Positions 8,591 to 16,518 of a stretch of DNA of 35,734 nt are shown here, in pieces (position 1 is the first letter of the stretch; every line of letters begins with the position of its first letter). The notes beneath the pieces are model-generated. The model did no database searches and had not been told where the DNA came from. It was given only the letters and a program-made list of their open reading frames with translations. The position numbers and the translations under genes are program-made. The DNA is from an uncultured Eubacteriales bacterium (GTDB taxonomy: Bacteria > Bacillota > Clostridia > Christensenellales > Aristaeellaceae). The stretch is taken from contig CALVNS010000025.1 of the NCBI GenBank assembly GCA_944349855.1, positions 1-35,734 on the forward strand, given 5' to 3'.

Positions 8591-9606
8591 ACGGACGCAA
8601 AGGACTCTCCTATTCCGCCATTCTCGCGCTGCTGGCGGCGGCGCTGGGCGCGGCGGTCGTCGCCTCCGTCACGCTGGGGCGCTATCCCATCGGCATCCGC
8701 GAGATGCTGGGCATCTGGGGATCGCGCGTCTTGGACATCGAGCCCTTCTGGACGAAGACGCAGGAGTCGCTGCTGCTCAACCACCGCATGCCGCGCATCC
8801 TGCTCTCCTGCATGGTGGGCGGGTGCCTGTCGGCCGCGGGCGCGTCCTATCAGGGCGTGTTCCAAAACCCCATGGCCGCTCCGGACATCCTGGGCGCGTC
8901 CTCGGGCGCGGCGTGCGGCGCGGCGCTGGCCATCCTGCTGGACATGAGCAGCCCGATGATCATGGCCTTTGCGTTCGCGTTCAGCCTGGGCACGGTCGCG
9001 CTGGTCATCTACACGGGCAACCGCGCGCGCGGCAAGCGCGTGATCGGCCTGATCCTCTCGGGCATCATGATCAGCTCGCTCGTGTCCTCCGGCACGTCGT
9101 TCATCAAGCTCGTCGCCGATCCCACAGACCAGCTGCCGGCCATCACCTACTGGCTGATGGGCAGCCTCAACGGCGCCTCCATGCGCGACGTGCTCTTCGC
9201 GCTGGGCCCCATGGCGCTGGGGCTGATCCCGCTGTTCCTGCTGCGCTGGCGCGTCAACATCCTGACGCTGGGCGACGACGAGGCCAAGACCATGGGCGTC
9301 AACGCCCGGCGGCTGCGGATGATCGTCATCCTCAGCGCGACGCTGATCACCGCCGCCAGCGTGTCCGTCAGCGGCATGATCGGCTGGGTCGGCCTGGTGA
9401 TCCCGCACCTCTCGCGACGCCTGGTGGGCAACAACTACCGGCACCTGATGCCCGCGTCGATCCTCTTCGGCGCGATCTTCCTGCTGCTGGTCGACGACAT
9501 CTCGCGCAACCTGCTGGCCACGGAGATCCCCATCGGCATCCTCACGTCGATCATCGGCGCGCCGTTTTTCATCTATCTGATCACGAAGGACGGTGAGCGG
9601 TATTGA
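8587..9606 (+). CDS. FecCD/BtuC-family ABC transporter permease
   Basis: This 339-aa polytopic membrane protein should form the channel of an importer for iron-siderophore, heme, corrinoid or a related chelate. About 9-10 hydrophobic segments are visible. Family signatures include the N-terminal LLNHRMPRILLSCMVGG, the QGVFQNPMAAPDILGASSGA segment and the C-terminal GMIGWVGLVIPHLSRRLVG coupling region. ATG at 8587 overlaps the preceding stop. It is followed 2 bp after its stop by the ATPase gene (or overlapped if TTG at 9603 is used). The substrate cannot be told from this subunit. Confidence 0.95.
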   Translation: MNGRKGLSYSAILALLAAALGAAVVASVTLGRYPIGIREMLGIWGSRVLDIEPFWTKTQESLLLNHRMPRILLSCMVGGCLSAAGASYQGVFQNPMAAPDILGASSGAACGAALAILLDMSSPMIMAFAFAFSLGTVALVIYTGNRARGKRVIGLILSGIMISSLVSSGTSFIKLVADPTDQLPAITYWLMGSLNGASMRDVLFALGPMALGLIPLFLLRWRVNILTLGDDEAKTMGVNARRLRMIVILSATLITAASVSVSGMIGWVGLVIPHLSRRLVGNNYRHLMPASILFGAIFLLLVDDISRNLLATEIPIGILTSIIGAPFFIYLITKDGERY

Positions 9607-9608
9607 GC

Positions 9609-10403
9609 ATGCGCGTGGATGACATCCGCTTCTCCTACGGCGCGGGCGACGTGCTGCGGGGCGTGAGCTTCACCGCGGAGTACGGAGAGTTCCTCTCCGT
9701 GCTCGGGCCCAACGGCGTGGGCAAGAGCACGCTGTTCAAGTGCATGCTCGGCCTGCTCACGCCTACTGAAGGCGAAACCCGCATCGACGGCAAGCCCATC
9801 CGCGAGATGAGCGCGCCCGAGCTGGCGCGCAGCATCGCCTACATTCCCCAGTCGCACAACCCGGTCTTCAACTTCAGCGTGCTGGACATGGTGCTCATGG
9901 GCACGACCGCGCAGGTGGGCGCCTTTTCCGCGCCCGGACGGGAGCAGATCGAGCGCGCACAGCAGGCCCTGGAGCGCCTGGGTATCGCGCACCTGCGCGA
10001 CCGCGGCTATGGCAACGTCAGCGGCGGCGAGCGGCAGATGACGCTCATCGCCCGCGCCATCGCACAGCGCGCGCGCATCCTGGTGATGGACGAGCCCTCG
10101 GCCAGCCTGGACTTTGGCAATCGCATCCGCCTGATGCAGACCATGCGCACCCTGGCGGCGGACGGCTATGCGGTCATCCAGTCCACGCACGACCCGGATC
10201 AGGCGTTTCTGTATTCGGACAAGGTCCTCGCGCTCTACAGCGGGCGCGTGCTCGCCTGGGGAAGGCCCGAGGAGACGGTGACGGATGAGGTCATCTCCAC
10301 GCTCTACGGCCTGGATGTGCGGGTCTACAGTTTGCATGGCGGCAGCGTGCGCGTGTGCCTGCCGGCAGATATAGAAAGAAAAGAAGAGGAGAGGTCATCA
10401 TGA
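9609..10403 (+). CDS. ABC transporter ATPase, FecE/BtuD type
   Basis: The 264-aa energising subunit for the FecCD-type importer. Walker A is GPNGVGKST at 33-41, the Q-loop is IPQSHNPVF, the signature is VSGGERQM, and Walker B is ARILVMDEPSASLDFG followed by the switch histidine in STHDPDQA. ATG at 9609 was chosen; a TTG at 9603 overlapping the previous stop would add two residues. Its end overlaps the binding-protein start by 4 bp (ATGA), showing translational coupling through the operon. Confidence 0.95.
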   Translation: MRVDDIRFSYGAGDVLRGVSFTAEYGEFLSVLGPNGVGKSTLFKCMLGLLTPTEGETRIDGKPIREMSAPELARSIAYIPQSHNPVFNFSVLDMVLMGTTAQVGAFSAPGREQIERAQQALERLGIAHLRDRGYGNVSGGERQMTLIARAIAQRARILVMDEPSASLDFGNRIRLMQTMRTLAADGYAVIQSTHDPDQAFLYSDKVLALYSGRVLAWGRPEETVTDEVISTLYGLDVRVYSLHGGSVRVCLPADIERKEEERSS

Positions 10404-11446
10404 AAAAGCTGCTTTCCCTGCTGCTCGCTTTGGCGCTGGCGCTGGGCCTTTGCGCGCCCGGCCTGGCGGAGGAGACCGTCGTCTTCACCGACGACGCCGG
10501 CCGTGAGGTCGAACTGCCCGCCAAGATCGAGCGCCTCGTACCCTCCGGCCCGCTGGCGCAGATGGTGCTCTACGCCATTGCGCCCGACCTGTTCGTCGGC
10601 ATGGCCAGCGACTGGAACGCCGACGACAACCTGGGCATCATCGATCCGGACTTTCTGGCGCTGCCCTATTTCGGCCAGCTCTACGGCTCGGCCGACCTGA
10701 ACATCGAGCAGCTGGCCCTGGCCGATCCGCAGGTAGTCGTGGACATCGGCGAGGACAAGCCGACCTCCACCGAGGATATGGACACCCTGCAGGCCCAGAC
10801 GGGCGTGCCGTCGGTGTTCATCTCTGCCACGCTTAAGACGCTGCCCGACGCGTACCGCACGCTGGGCGCGCTGCTGGGCCGCGAGGAGCGCGCCGAGGAG
10901 CTGGCCGCGTTCCTGGAGCGCGTGTATGCGCGCACGACCCAGATCATGGAGCAGGTCGGCGAGAACCGCGCCAACGCGCTGTACGTGCTCGGCGAGGAGG
11001 GCCTGAACGTGCTGGCGGCGGGCTCGTATCAGGGCGAGCTGCTGGACATGCTGGTCAATAACCTGGCGGTCGTGGACAATCCCAGCTCCAGGGGCACCGG
11101 CAACGCCGTGGACATGGAGCAGATCGCGCTGTGGAACCCGGAGTTCGTGCTCTTTGCGCCGGGCAGCATCTATGCCGACGTCGCGCAGATGGATACGTGG
11201 AGCGAGATCACCGCGATTGCAAACGGCGACTACGTCGAGGTGCCCAAGGGCCCGCACAACTGGATGGGCATGCCGCCCTCCGTGCAGCGCTATCTGGGCC
11301 TGATCTGGCTGCCGGCCGTGCTCTATCCCGACTACTGCGACTACGACGTGAAGGAAGAGGTGCTCGAGTACTACCGCCTGTTCTACGGCTGCGAGCTGAC
11401 CGACGAGCAGTACGAGACGCTCACCGCGCACGCGTTCCTCGACTGA
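10400..11446 (+). CDS. Periplasmic-binding-type solute receptor for the FecCD-type importer
   Basis: A 348-aa secreted receptor. It has a classical signal peptide with KK, a leucine-rich core and likely cleavage after GLA; the cysteine in LGLC does not make a good lipobox, so its anchoring is unclear. The mature part follows the class III (BtuF/FhuD-like) plan: VVFTDDAGREVELPAKIERLVPSGP at the start, NIEQLALADPQVVVDIG in the N-lobe, a long linking helix and GPHNWMGMPPSVQRYLGLIWL in the C-lobe. The family covers iron chelates, heme, corrinoids and metal ions. AGGAGAGG precedes ATG. The operon ends at the terminator at 11471. Confidence 0.92.
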   Translation: MKKLLSLLLALALALGLCAPGLAEETVVFTDDAGREVELPAKIERLVPSGPLAQMVLYAIAPDLFVGMASDWNADDNLGIIDPDFLALPYFGQLYGSADLNIEQLALADPQVVVDIGEDKPTSTEDMDTLQAQTGVPSVFISATLKTLPDAYRTLGALLGREERAEELAAFLERVYARTTQIMEQVGENRANALYVLGEEGLNVLAAGSYQGELLDMLVNNLAVVDNPSSRGTGNAVDMEQIALWNPEFVLFAPGSIYADVAQMDTWSEITAIANGDYVEVPKGPHNWMGMPPSVQRYLGLIWLPAVLYPDYCDYDVKEEVLEYYRLFYGCELTDEQYETLTAHAFLD

Positions 11447-11470
11447 TTCAAAAGCGCATCCCGATACAAA

Positions 11471-11504
11471 ACATCCGGCGGAGTTTTCTCCGCCGGATGT
11501 TTTT
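11471..11504. terminator. Bidirectional rho-independent terminator between convergent operons
   Basis: A perfect 13-bp stem (11471-11483 with 11488-11500), TTTT loop, T run on the right and A run on the left. It serves the uptake operon on the plus strand and the small membrane protein gene on the minus strand. Confidence 0.92.
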
Positions 11505-11531
11505 GGCATTTTGGCATGCGCCGGACGCGCT

Positions 11532-11804
11532 TCAGGCGCCATCCTCGCCGCGCGTCGCATCGCGCCGCACGCGTCGCCGGGCTCGCGCGTTTTTCAGCGT
11601 CTTGATCGACCCGCGCAGGCGCAGCAGGTAGGCGGCGTTCAAAAACAGCAGCGCCAGCGTGACCGCCGCCAGCCAGCCCACGCGCGAAAAGCCGCGCACG
11701 GCCGCGACGCAGGTGATCAGCGCCGACACGGCGCCCAGGAAGTTCAGGCACAGTACGGACGCATTGCGGGTGTAGCGCAGGTGGCGCTTTCGGCGGCCGG
11801 GCAT
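11532..11804 (-). CDS. Small basic membrane protein of unknown function, 90 aa
   Basis: Two hydrophobic segments (about 17-37 and 42-61) are flanked by strongly basic ends, which places both termini in the cytoplasm by the positive-inside rule. No known motif is seen. ATG at 11804 follows GGAGG, which lies within the end of hisJ; the genes are 3 bp apart, so the two are almost certainly coexpressed. It is the last gene before the shared terminator. Confidence 0.7.
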   Translation of the reverse strand: MPGRRKRHLRYTRNASVLCLNFLGAVSALITCVAAVRGFSRVGWLAAVTLALLFLNAAYLLRLRGSIKTLKNARARRRVRRDATRGEDGA

Positions 11805-11807
11805 GGT

Positions 11808-12611
11808 TCATTCCTCCAGTCTGTAGGGATGCGGCGTGCGGCGCTCAAATGTGACGCCCCACTTCAGGCCCGCGCTGATCGCGATGCGCCGGGCGTCTTC
11901 GAAGCGGTAGGCCAGGTATTCGGGCGCATGCGCGTCGGAGGCGAGCGTCACAAACTCCCCGCCCAGCTCCGCAAAGCGGCGCAGGATGTCCCAGCCGGGG
12001 ATGGGGGAGTCGGTCTCCTTGAGGCCGGAGGTGTTGATCTCCAGCGCCTTGCCGTTTTGCGCCAGGTGGCGCAGCAGCATGTCGATGTGGTCCGGCGCGT
12101 GCCGCCAGCGCAGCGGACGCAGCGCCGGGGGATAGGGCGCGAACTTGCCGCAGTAGCCCAGGTGCGCCACCGCGTCGTAATCGGGAAAGTGCAGCACGCT
12201 CTCCAGCTTGACCTCGACGTAGCGCCGGTAGGCCTGCTCCTGCGTGCGCCCCTCGTAGAACGCGGGATCGTACGGGTCCAGCCCGTCGACCAGGTGCAGG
12301 GACAGCAGCCGGAAGTCCAGCGCCAGCGCGTCCAGCGTCTGCACAATCTGCGCGCGCCGGGCGGCATTATCCCCGATCTCCAGGCCCGTGCGGATGCACA
12401 GGTCCGGATATTCCGCCCGGCAGCGCGCAATGTCCCGCAGCCAGGCGTCAAAGTCGGGCGGCTGGTCGCAGTCCGGGTGGCCTGGATCGATGTGCTCGGT
12501 CAGGCAGAACTCGCGCACGCCCTTCGCGCGCGCCGCATCGCACAGCAGCTCCAGCTCCGCCGTACTGTCAAACGAATACTCGCTGTGCACGTGATAGTCG
12601 GCCCAAGGCAT
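11808..12611 (-). CDS. hisJ: Histidinol-phosphatase, PHP family
   Basis: A 267-aa member of the PHP metal-dependent phosphoesterases; in Firmicutes this type dephosphorylates histidinol phosphate in histidine synthesis. Metal-site motifs are DYHVHSEYSFD at the N-terminus, LTEHID, GLEIGD, LLSLH, AHLGYC and the C-terminal LASDAHAP. ATG at 12611 (MPWADYHVH) is preceded by AGGAGGAGG; an upstream in-frame ATG at 12665 adds 18 residues unlike the family. No other his genes are near, so a different phosphomonoester substrate is possible. It lies 93 bp after addA; that gap holds a TATACT but no convincing -35. Confidence 0.85.
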   Translation of the reverse strand: MPWADYHVHSEYSFDSTAELELLCDAARAKGVREFCLTEHIDPGHPDCDQPPDFDAWLRDIARCRAEYPDLCIRTGLEIGDNAARRAQIVQTLDALALDFRLLSLHLVDGLDPYDPAFYEGRTQEQAYRRYVEVKLESVLHFPDYDAVAHLGYCGKFAPYPPALRPLRWRHAPDHIDMLLRHLAQNGKALEINTSGLKETDSPIPGWDILRRFAELGGEFVTLASDAHAPEYLAYRFEDARRIAISAGLKWGVTFERRTPHPYRLEE

Positions 12612-12704
12612 CGGGGGTTCCTCCTCCTGCGACGCCCGCTTGCCCGCGGGCGTAGTATAAAACAATTCGACATCCGCCGGAAAATTCCTCCGGTTTTGCC
12701 GCGT

Positions 12705-15700
12705 TTAGCACACATAGGCGCGGCCGCGGCGCGTCAGGTACAGCGCGCGCTCGCGCACGGGCAGGCCCGTGATCTGCGAAAGCGCCTGTGCGTAGAGCTC
12801 CACCTGCGGCCGGTGGCGCGCGATCGCCTCCGCAGCCTCGCCGCCGTCCGTCTTATAGTCCAGCAGCACCCAAGCGCCGTCCTCGATGAAGCAGCAGTCG
12901 ATCACGCCCTGCACGAGCGCCTCGCGCCCCGACGCGTCCCGCCACAGCCAGTTGAACGCCCACTCGCGCTCGACGCGCGTGGAGGCGAGCATGCGCTGGC
13001 CAATGGAACTTACAAAAAATGTAAATATATCCTCCGTACGAACAGCGGCGCGCTCCTCGGGCGTGAAGACGCCGCGCTGCACGAGTGCGTCGAGCGTGCG
13101 GACGATCTCCTCCCGCAGGCCGGGACCTGCCGCGCGGATGCGCTCCAGCTCCATGGCGCGCAGGGCCGCGTGAAAGAGCGTGCCGCGGCGCGCGCCGCTC
13201 AGGCTGCGCTGCTCCATGTAGCCGGGCTGGCGCTGGAGCTCGGGCAGCGCGTTGGACGTGCCGCTGACGAGCGCGGAGACGCTCGTCTTGGCGGGCAGCT
13301 CGTCCCGCTTTGGCGGACGCCAGAGCAGCGCGCGGGCGACGTCGCCGTGGGTCGGCGGCGCGGCCTCGAGGTCGATCAGGCCTTCGCGCAGCCGCGCAGC
13401 GCTGTCGGCCTGCCGCTCCTGTGCGGGCGGCGCGATGTGCACGCTCAGCAGCCAGCGCGCGTCCCCGGCCTGCAGCGCCTGGCCGCCGCGGCGCAGCTGC
13501 GCGCCCGCATGGACGAGCGGGGGCATCACCATGTCCAGCGGCGAGCGAATGGCGCGCACGGACAGCGCATCCATCGGCTGCGCCCAGCGGCGCAGGGCGG
13601 CCTGTGCGTTCTTCGCGCGGCCAACGAGGATCAGCCGGTCGCGCGCGCGCGTCATGGCGACGTAGAGGATGCGCGTCTCCTCTGCAAGCGATTCGCGCTG
13701 CAGCTGCAGGCGGATGGCCGTATGGGGGAGGGAGGGGCGCACGACGCGCAGCGCGGGGTCGACGCACTTGACGCCGATGCCCAGCCGGGGATGCAGCAGC
13801 AGGCGCTCATTCAGGCTCCGGGCATTGAAGCGCCTGCCCAGGCCCAGCGCGATGACGACGGGATATTCCAGCCCCTTGCTCTTGTGCATGGACAGGATGC
13901 GCACGACGTCCTCGCCCTCGCCGAGCGTCTTGGCGGTGCGGGTGTCCTCGCTGCGGCGCAGGCGCTCGGCCAGGCGCAGGAAGCCGTACAGCCCGCCGCC
14001 CTGCGCAGCCTCATAGGCCTGCGCGCGCTCGGCGAGCATGCGCAGGTTGGCCTGCCGTCCCTCGCCGCCGGGCAGCGCGCCCGCGCGGGCGTAGAGGCCG
14101 GTCTCATCCAACAGGCCGAGGATCAGCCGGGAGAGCGACTGATGGCGCGCGCGCAGACGCCAGCCGGCCAGGCGCTCGTAGAAGGCGGCCAGCCGGCGCC
14201 CCAGCGCGTCCGCCTGCGCGGCGTAGGCGCGGGCGGCCTGTGCGTAGCTGCCCTCGGGACAGGCGATGCGCACGGCGGCCAGCTCCTCGTCCGACAGGCC
14301 CACCGCGGGTCCGCGCAGCACTGCGATGAGGGGCTCGTCCTGCGCGGCATTGTCCACCACGCGCAGGATGTCGAGCATCATGCGCACCTCGGGCATGTCA
14401 AAGTAGCCTTCGCCTGCGTCGCAGAAGGCTGGAATGCCCTGGGAGAGCAGCATGCGCGCCACGCGTGGGGCGTTGTGCTGCGTCGAGCGCAGGAGAATGG
14501 CAAAGTCCCGATAGGCGAGGGGACGATACGTCTGCTGCTTCACATCCCATGTGGGCGTGCCTACAAGGGAGCGGATGCGCGCACAGGCGACCGCTGCCTC
14601 CTGCTCCAAGCTCTCCAGCGGCGCGTCGGGGTCCTCCTCGGTCTCAGCAGGCTCGTCGCCGTCCGGCGCGTCGGTCTCTTCCGGGCCGGCCAGCAGGTGC
14701 AGCTCGACCGGCGGGTCCTCATCTGGATGGTGCAGGCCCGGATACAGCCGCGCCGCCGCGTCGTATTCGATCTCCGTCTCGTCGGCGCGCATGCAGTAGG
14801 AAAAGACCGCATTGACGGCCTCCAGGACGTTTTTGCGCGAGCGGAAGTTGCGGTTCAGGTCGATGCGGCGCTCGGGCGCGCCCGGTTCGGGCGAAAAGCG
14901 CGCGTACTTCTCCAGAAAGAGCGAGGGGTCCGCCTGGCGGAAGCGGTAGATGCTCTGCTTGACGTCGCCCACAAAGAAGAGATTGTCCCCGCGCGCCACG
15001 CGCGAGAGCAGCGCCTCCTGAATGGCGCTGGAGTCCTGATACTCGTCCACAAAGATGAAGTCGTAGTGCTCGCGCAGCGACTGCGCGACCGCGTCGGAGG
15101 CGAGCGCTGCGAGCGCCTTGTGCTCCAGGTCGTGAAAGTCGAGCGTGTTGCGTTCGGCCTTGGCGGCGGCAAACAGCGCGTCATACGTGCGCACGAGCGT
15201 GCGCAGGCCCCGCAGCGCGGGCTGCATCGACGCCATGTCCTGTGCGGCCTGCTCCGGGGAGAACTCCAGCAGCCCGCCGAGTTTCTTCTGCACCGTGGCC
15301 TTCATCGCATCCCGGGCCTCGCGCAGCGCGGCAGTTTGCGTCTCATTCAGCGCCTCCTTGGCGGCCTTGCCCATCGGCAGGCGCGCGAAGGAGACGGCGT
15401 CCAGCGCCTCGCGCAGCGCGCCCAGTCCCTCTTCGCAGGCCCTGCACAGCGCGTCGAGCACCGCTGCATCCTGCGCGCAAAGCGCTTCATGGGCGGCAGA
15501 AAACGCCGCAATTGGGGCATACTGCTCTAGGAGCCGCTGCGCCTGCGCGAGCAGCGCGCGTGCCTGCGAGAGGAGCAGCGCCGCGGCGGGGGAATGGGCG
15601 ACCCCCTCGGGGTCTGCGGCATAGGCGTCGACGGCGCGGTCGAGCCACGGCCACGGGTCTGCGCGGGAGAGCAGGAAGGCGTACAGCGCATCGGCGGCCG

Positions 15701-16181
15701 CGGCGATCTCCTCGTCGGTCATGCGCTCCGTGAGCGCAAGGAAGTCCGGATCGCCGGACTCATAACAGGCGTCGATGGCGTCGGCGAGGGCGGATTCGCG
15801 CAGCACCTGCACGGCGGCCTCGTCGCCCAGGCGAAAGGATGGATCCACGCCGGCGGCCTGGAAGTGCTCGCGCAGCACGCCGATGCAGAAGCGGTGCAGC
15901 GTGCAGATGTCGGCGCGCTCGACGAGGGCGGCCTGCTCGGCAAAGGCGGGGTCGCCGGCGTCGGCCTCGGCGCTGAAGGCGGCGAGGATGCGCGCGCGCA
16001 TCTCGGCCGCTGCGGCGTTGGTGAACGTGACGACGAGCATGCGATCGACCGACGCGCCCTCGCGGCACAGCGCGAGGATGCGCTGGGTGAGCACGGCGGT
16101 CTTGCCCGAGCCGGCCGCCGCGGCGACGAGCAGGCTGCCGCCGCGGGCGTCAATGGCGTCCTGTTGTTCCCGTGTCCACAT
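12705..16181 (-). CDS. addA: ATP-dependent helicase/nuclease subunit A
   Basis: AddA is the 3'-5' helicase and nuclease subunit of AddAB, which processes double-strand breaks at Chi and loads RecA. The 1158-aa protein is close to the family length. Walker A AAAGSGKT is at 21-28, followed by VTFTNAAAAEMR (motif Ia), LDFHDLEH, Walker B FIFVDEYQDSS, VGDVKQSIYRFRQADP (motif III), HKSKGLEYPVV (motif V) and YVAMTRARDRLILVG (motif VI). The C-terminal RecB-type nuclease is intact: GVIDCCF and LLDYKTD. An acidic insert (PDGDEPAETEEDPDAP) lies mid-protein. ATG at 16181 was preferred; the upstream ATG at 16187 touches GGAGGG. The usual partner addB is not upstream. Confidence 0.96.
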   Translation of the reverse strand: MWTREQQDAIDARGGSLLVAAAAGSGKTAVLTQRILALCREGASVDRMLVVTFTNAAAAEMRARILAAFSAEADAGDPAFAEQAALVERADICTLHRFCIGVLREHFQAAGVDPSFRLGDEAAVQVLRESALADAIDACYESGDPDFLALTERMTDEEIAAAADALYAFLLSRADPWPWLDRAVDAYAADPEGVAHSPAAALLLSQARALLAQAQRLLEQYAPIAAFSAAHEALCAQDAAVLDALCRACEEGLGALREALDAVSFARLPMGKAAKEALNETQTAALREARDAMKATVQKKLGGLLEFSPEQAAQDMASMQPALRGLRTLVRTYDALFAAAKAERNTLDFHDLEHKALAALASDAVAQSLREHYDFIFVDEYQDSSAIQEALLSRVARGDNLFFVGDVKQSIYRFRQADPSLFLEKYARFSPEPGAPERRIDLNRNFRSRKNVLEAVNAVFSYCMRADETEIEYDAAARLYPGLHHPDEDPPVELHLLAGPEETDAPDGDEPAETEEDPDAPLESLEQEAAVACARIRSLVGTPTWDVKQQTYRPLAYRDFAILLRSTQHNAPRVARMLLSQGIPAFCDAGEGYFDMPEVRMMLDILRVVDNAAQDEPLIAVLRGPAVGLSDEELAAVRIACPEGSYAQAARAYAAQADALGRRLAAFYERLAGWRLRARHQSLSRLILGLLDETGLYARAGALPGGEGRQANLRMLAERAQAYEAAQGGGLYGFLRLAERLRRSEDTRTAKTLGEGEDVVRILSMHKSKGLEYPVVIALGLGRRFNARSLNERLLLHPRLGIGVKCVDPALRVVRPSLPHTAIRLQLQRESLAEETRILYVAMTRARDRLILVGRAKNAQAALRRWAQPMDALSVRAIRSPLDMVMPPLVHAGAQLRRGGQALQAGDARWLLSVHIAPPAQERQADSAARLREGLIDLEAAPPTHGDVARALLWRPPKRDELPAKTSVSALVSGTSNALPELQRQPGYMEQRSLSGARRGTLFHAALRAMELERIRAAGPGLREEIVRTLDALVQRGVFTPEERAAVRTEDIFTFFVSSIGQRMLASTRVEREWAFNWLWRDASGREALVQGVIDCCFIEDGAWVLLDYKTDGGEAAEAIARHRPQVELYAQALSQITGLPVRERALYLTRRGRAYVC

Positions 16182-16209
16182 GCGCATCCCTCCGTATCCG
16201 TCTTCCGAT

Positions 16210-16238
16210 ATTGTATTGTTTCACGTGAAACAATGCAA
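16210..16238 (-). promoter_or_regulatory. Candidate addA promoter with parS in its spacer
   Basis: On the minus strand TTGCAT (16233-16238) and TACAAT (16210-16215) are 17 bp apart. Sixteen of the 17 spacer bases are the first parS site. The -35 matches the type used at manA and gdhA. ParB binding here should compete with RNA polymerase. Confidence 0.55.
16217..16232. promoter_or_regulatory. parS site 1 (ParB/Spo0J centromere site)
   Basis: TGTTTCACGTGAAACA is a perfect 16-bp palindrome fitting the B. subtilis parS consensus TGTTNCACGTGAAACA. It extends to a 20-bp palindrome (16215-16234). The site recruits ParB and SMC for chromosome segregation; such sites cluster near the origin in most bacteria. 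Confidence 0.92.
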
Positions 16239-16251
16239 GCCCGGCGGGCGA

Positions 16252-16267
16252 TGTTTCACGTGAAACA
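16252..16267. promoter_or_regulatory. parS site 2
   Basis: A second perfect TGTTTCACGTGAAACA, 35 bp from the first centre to centre. Two sites this close strongly support function over chance. The rest of 16182-16518 holds the two promoters and a GC-rich glgP leader with no gene. Confidence 0.92.
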
Positions 16268-16363
16268 ATGATCGGGGACGGGCTGCCGGCGCATAAGATG
16301 CAACAGGGCCGCCCGCAAAGCGCGGCAAAAGTCGAATGACGTTGAAAAGATTGGAAGAGCATA

Positions 16364-16392
16364 TTGCCTGAAAAAGGCGAATGTGGTATGAT
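16364..16392 (+). promoter_or_regulatory. Promoter for glgP
   Basis: TTGCCT (16364-16369), a 17-bp spacer and TATGAT (16387-16392). The transcript would have a leader of about 120 nt containing a GC-rich palindrome CCCGGCGCCGCCGGG near 16456-16470; no known riboswitch is recognised. Confidence 0.6.
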
Positions 16393-16518
16393 TAAGAATA
16401 CGTGAGTCGTTTTTGTCCCTTCGGGCGCTCGAATCGCGCCGTAACGGCTCTCTCCCGGCGCCGCCGGGCCGCGCCCGGGCTGCCGCCCAAGGGCGCAAAC
16501 AAGAAGGAGGAAGTCTGA

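Noticed and set aside
12612-12704. Separate promoter for hisJ
   Set aside because: TATACT at 12654-12659 (minus) has no acceptable -35 at 16-19 bp; the gene may be read from addA.
13010-13045. AT-rich patch inside addA as an insertion scar or promoter
   Set aside because: The frame is continuous and encodes a plausible AddA segment (TEDIFTFFVSS).
11511-15530. A very long plus-strand open frame opposite addA
   Set aside because: It is antisense to a complete AddA with all motifs. Its protein is low-complexity (Ala, Arg, Gln, Val rich) with no family likeness, an effect of high GC.
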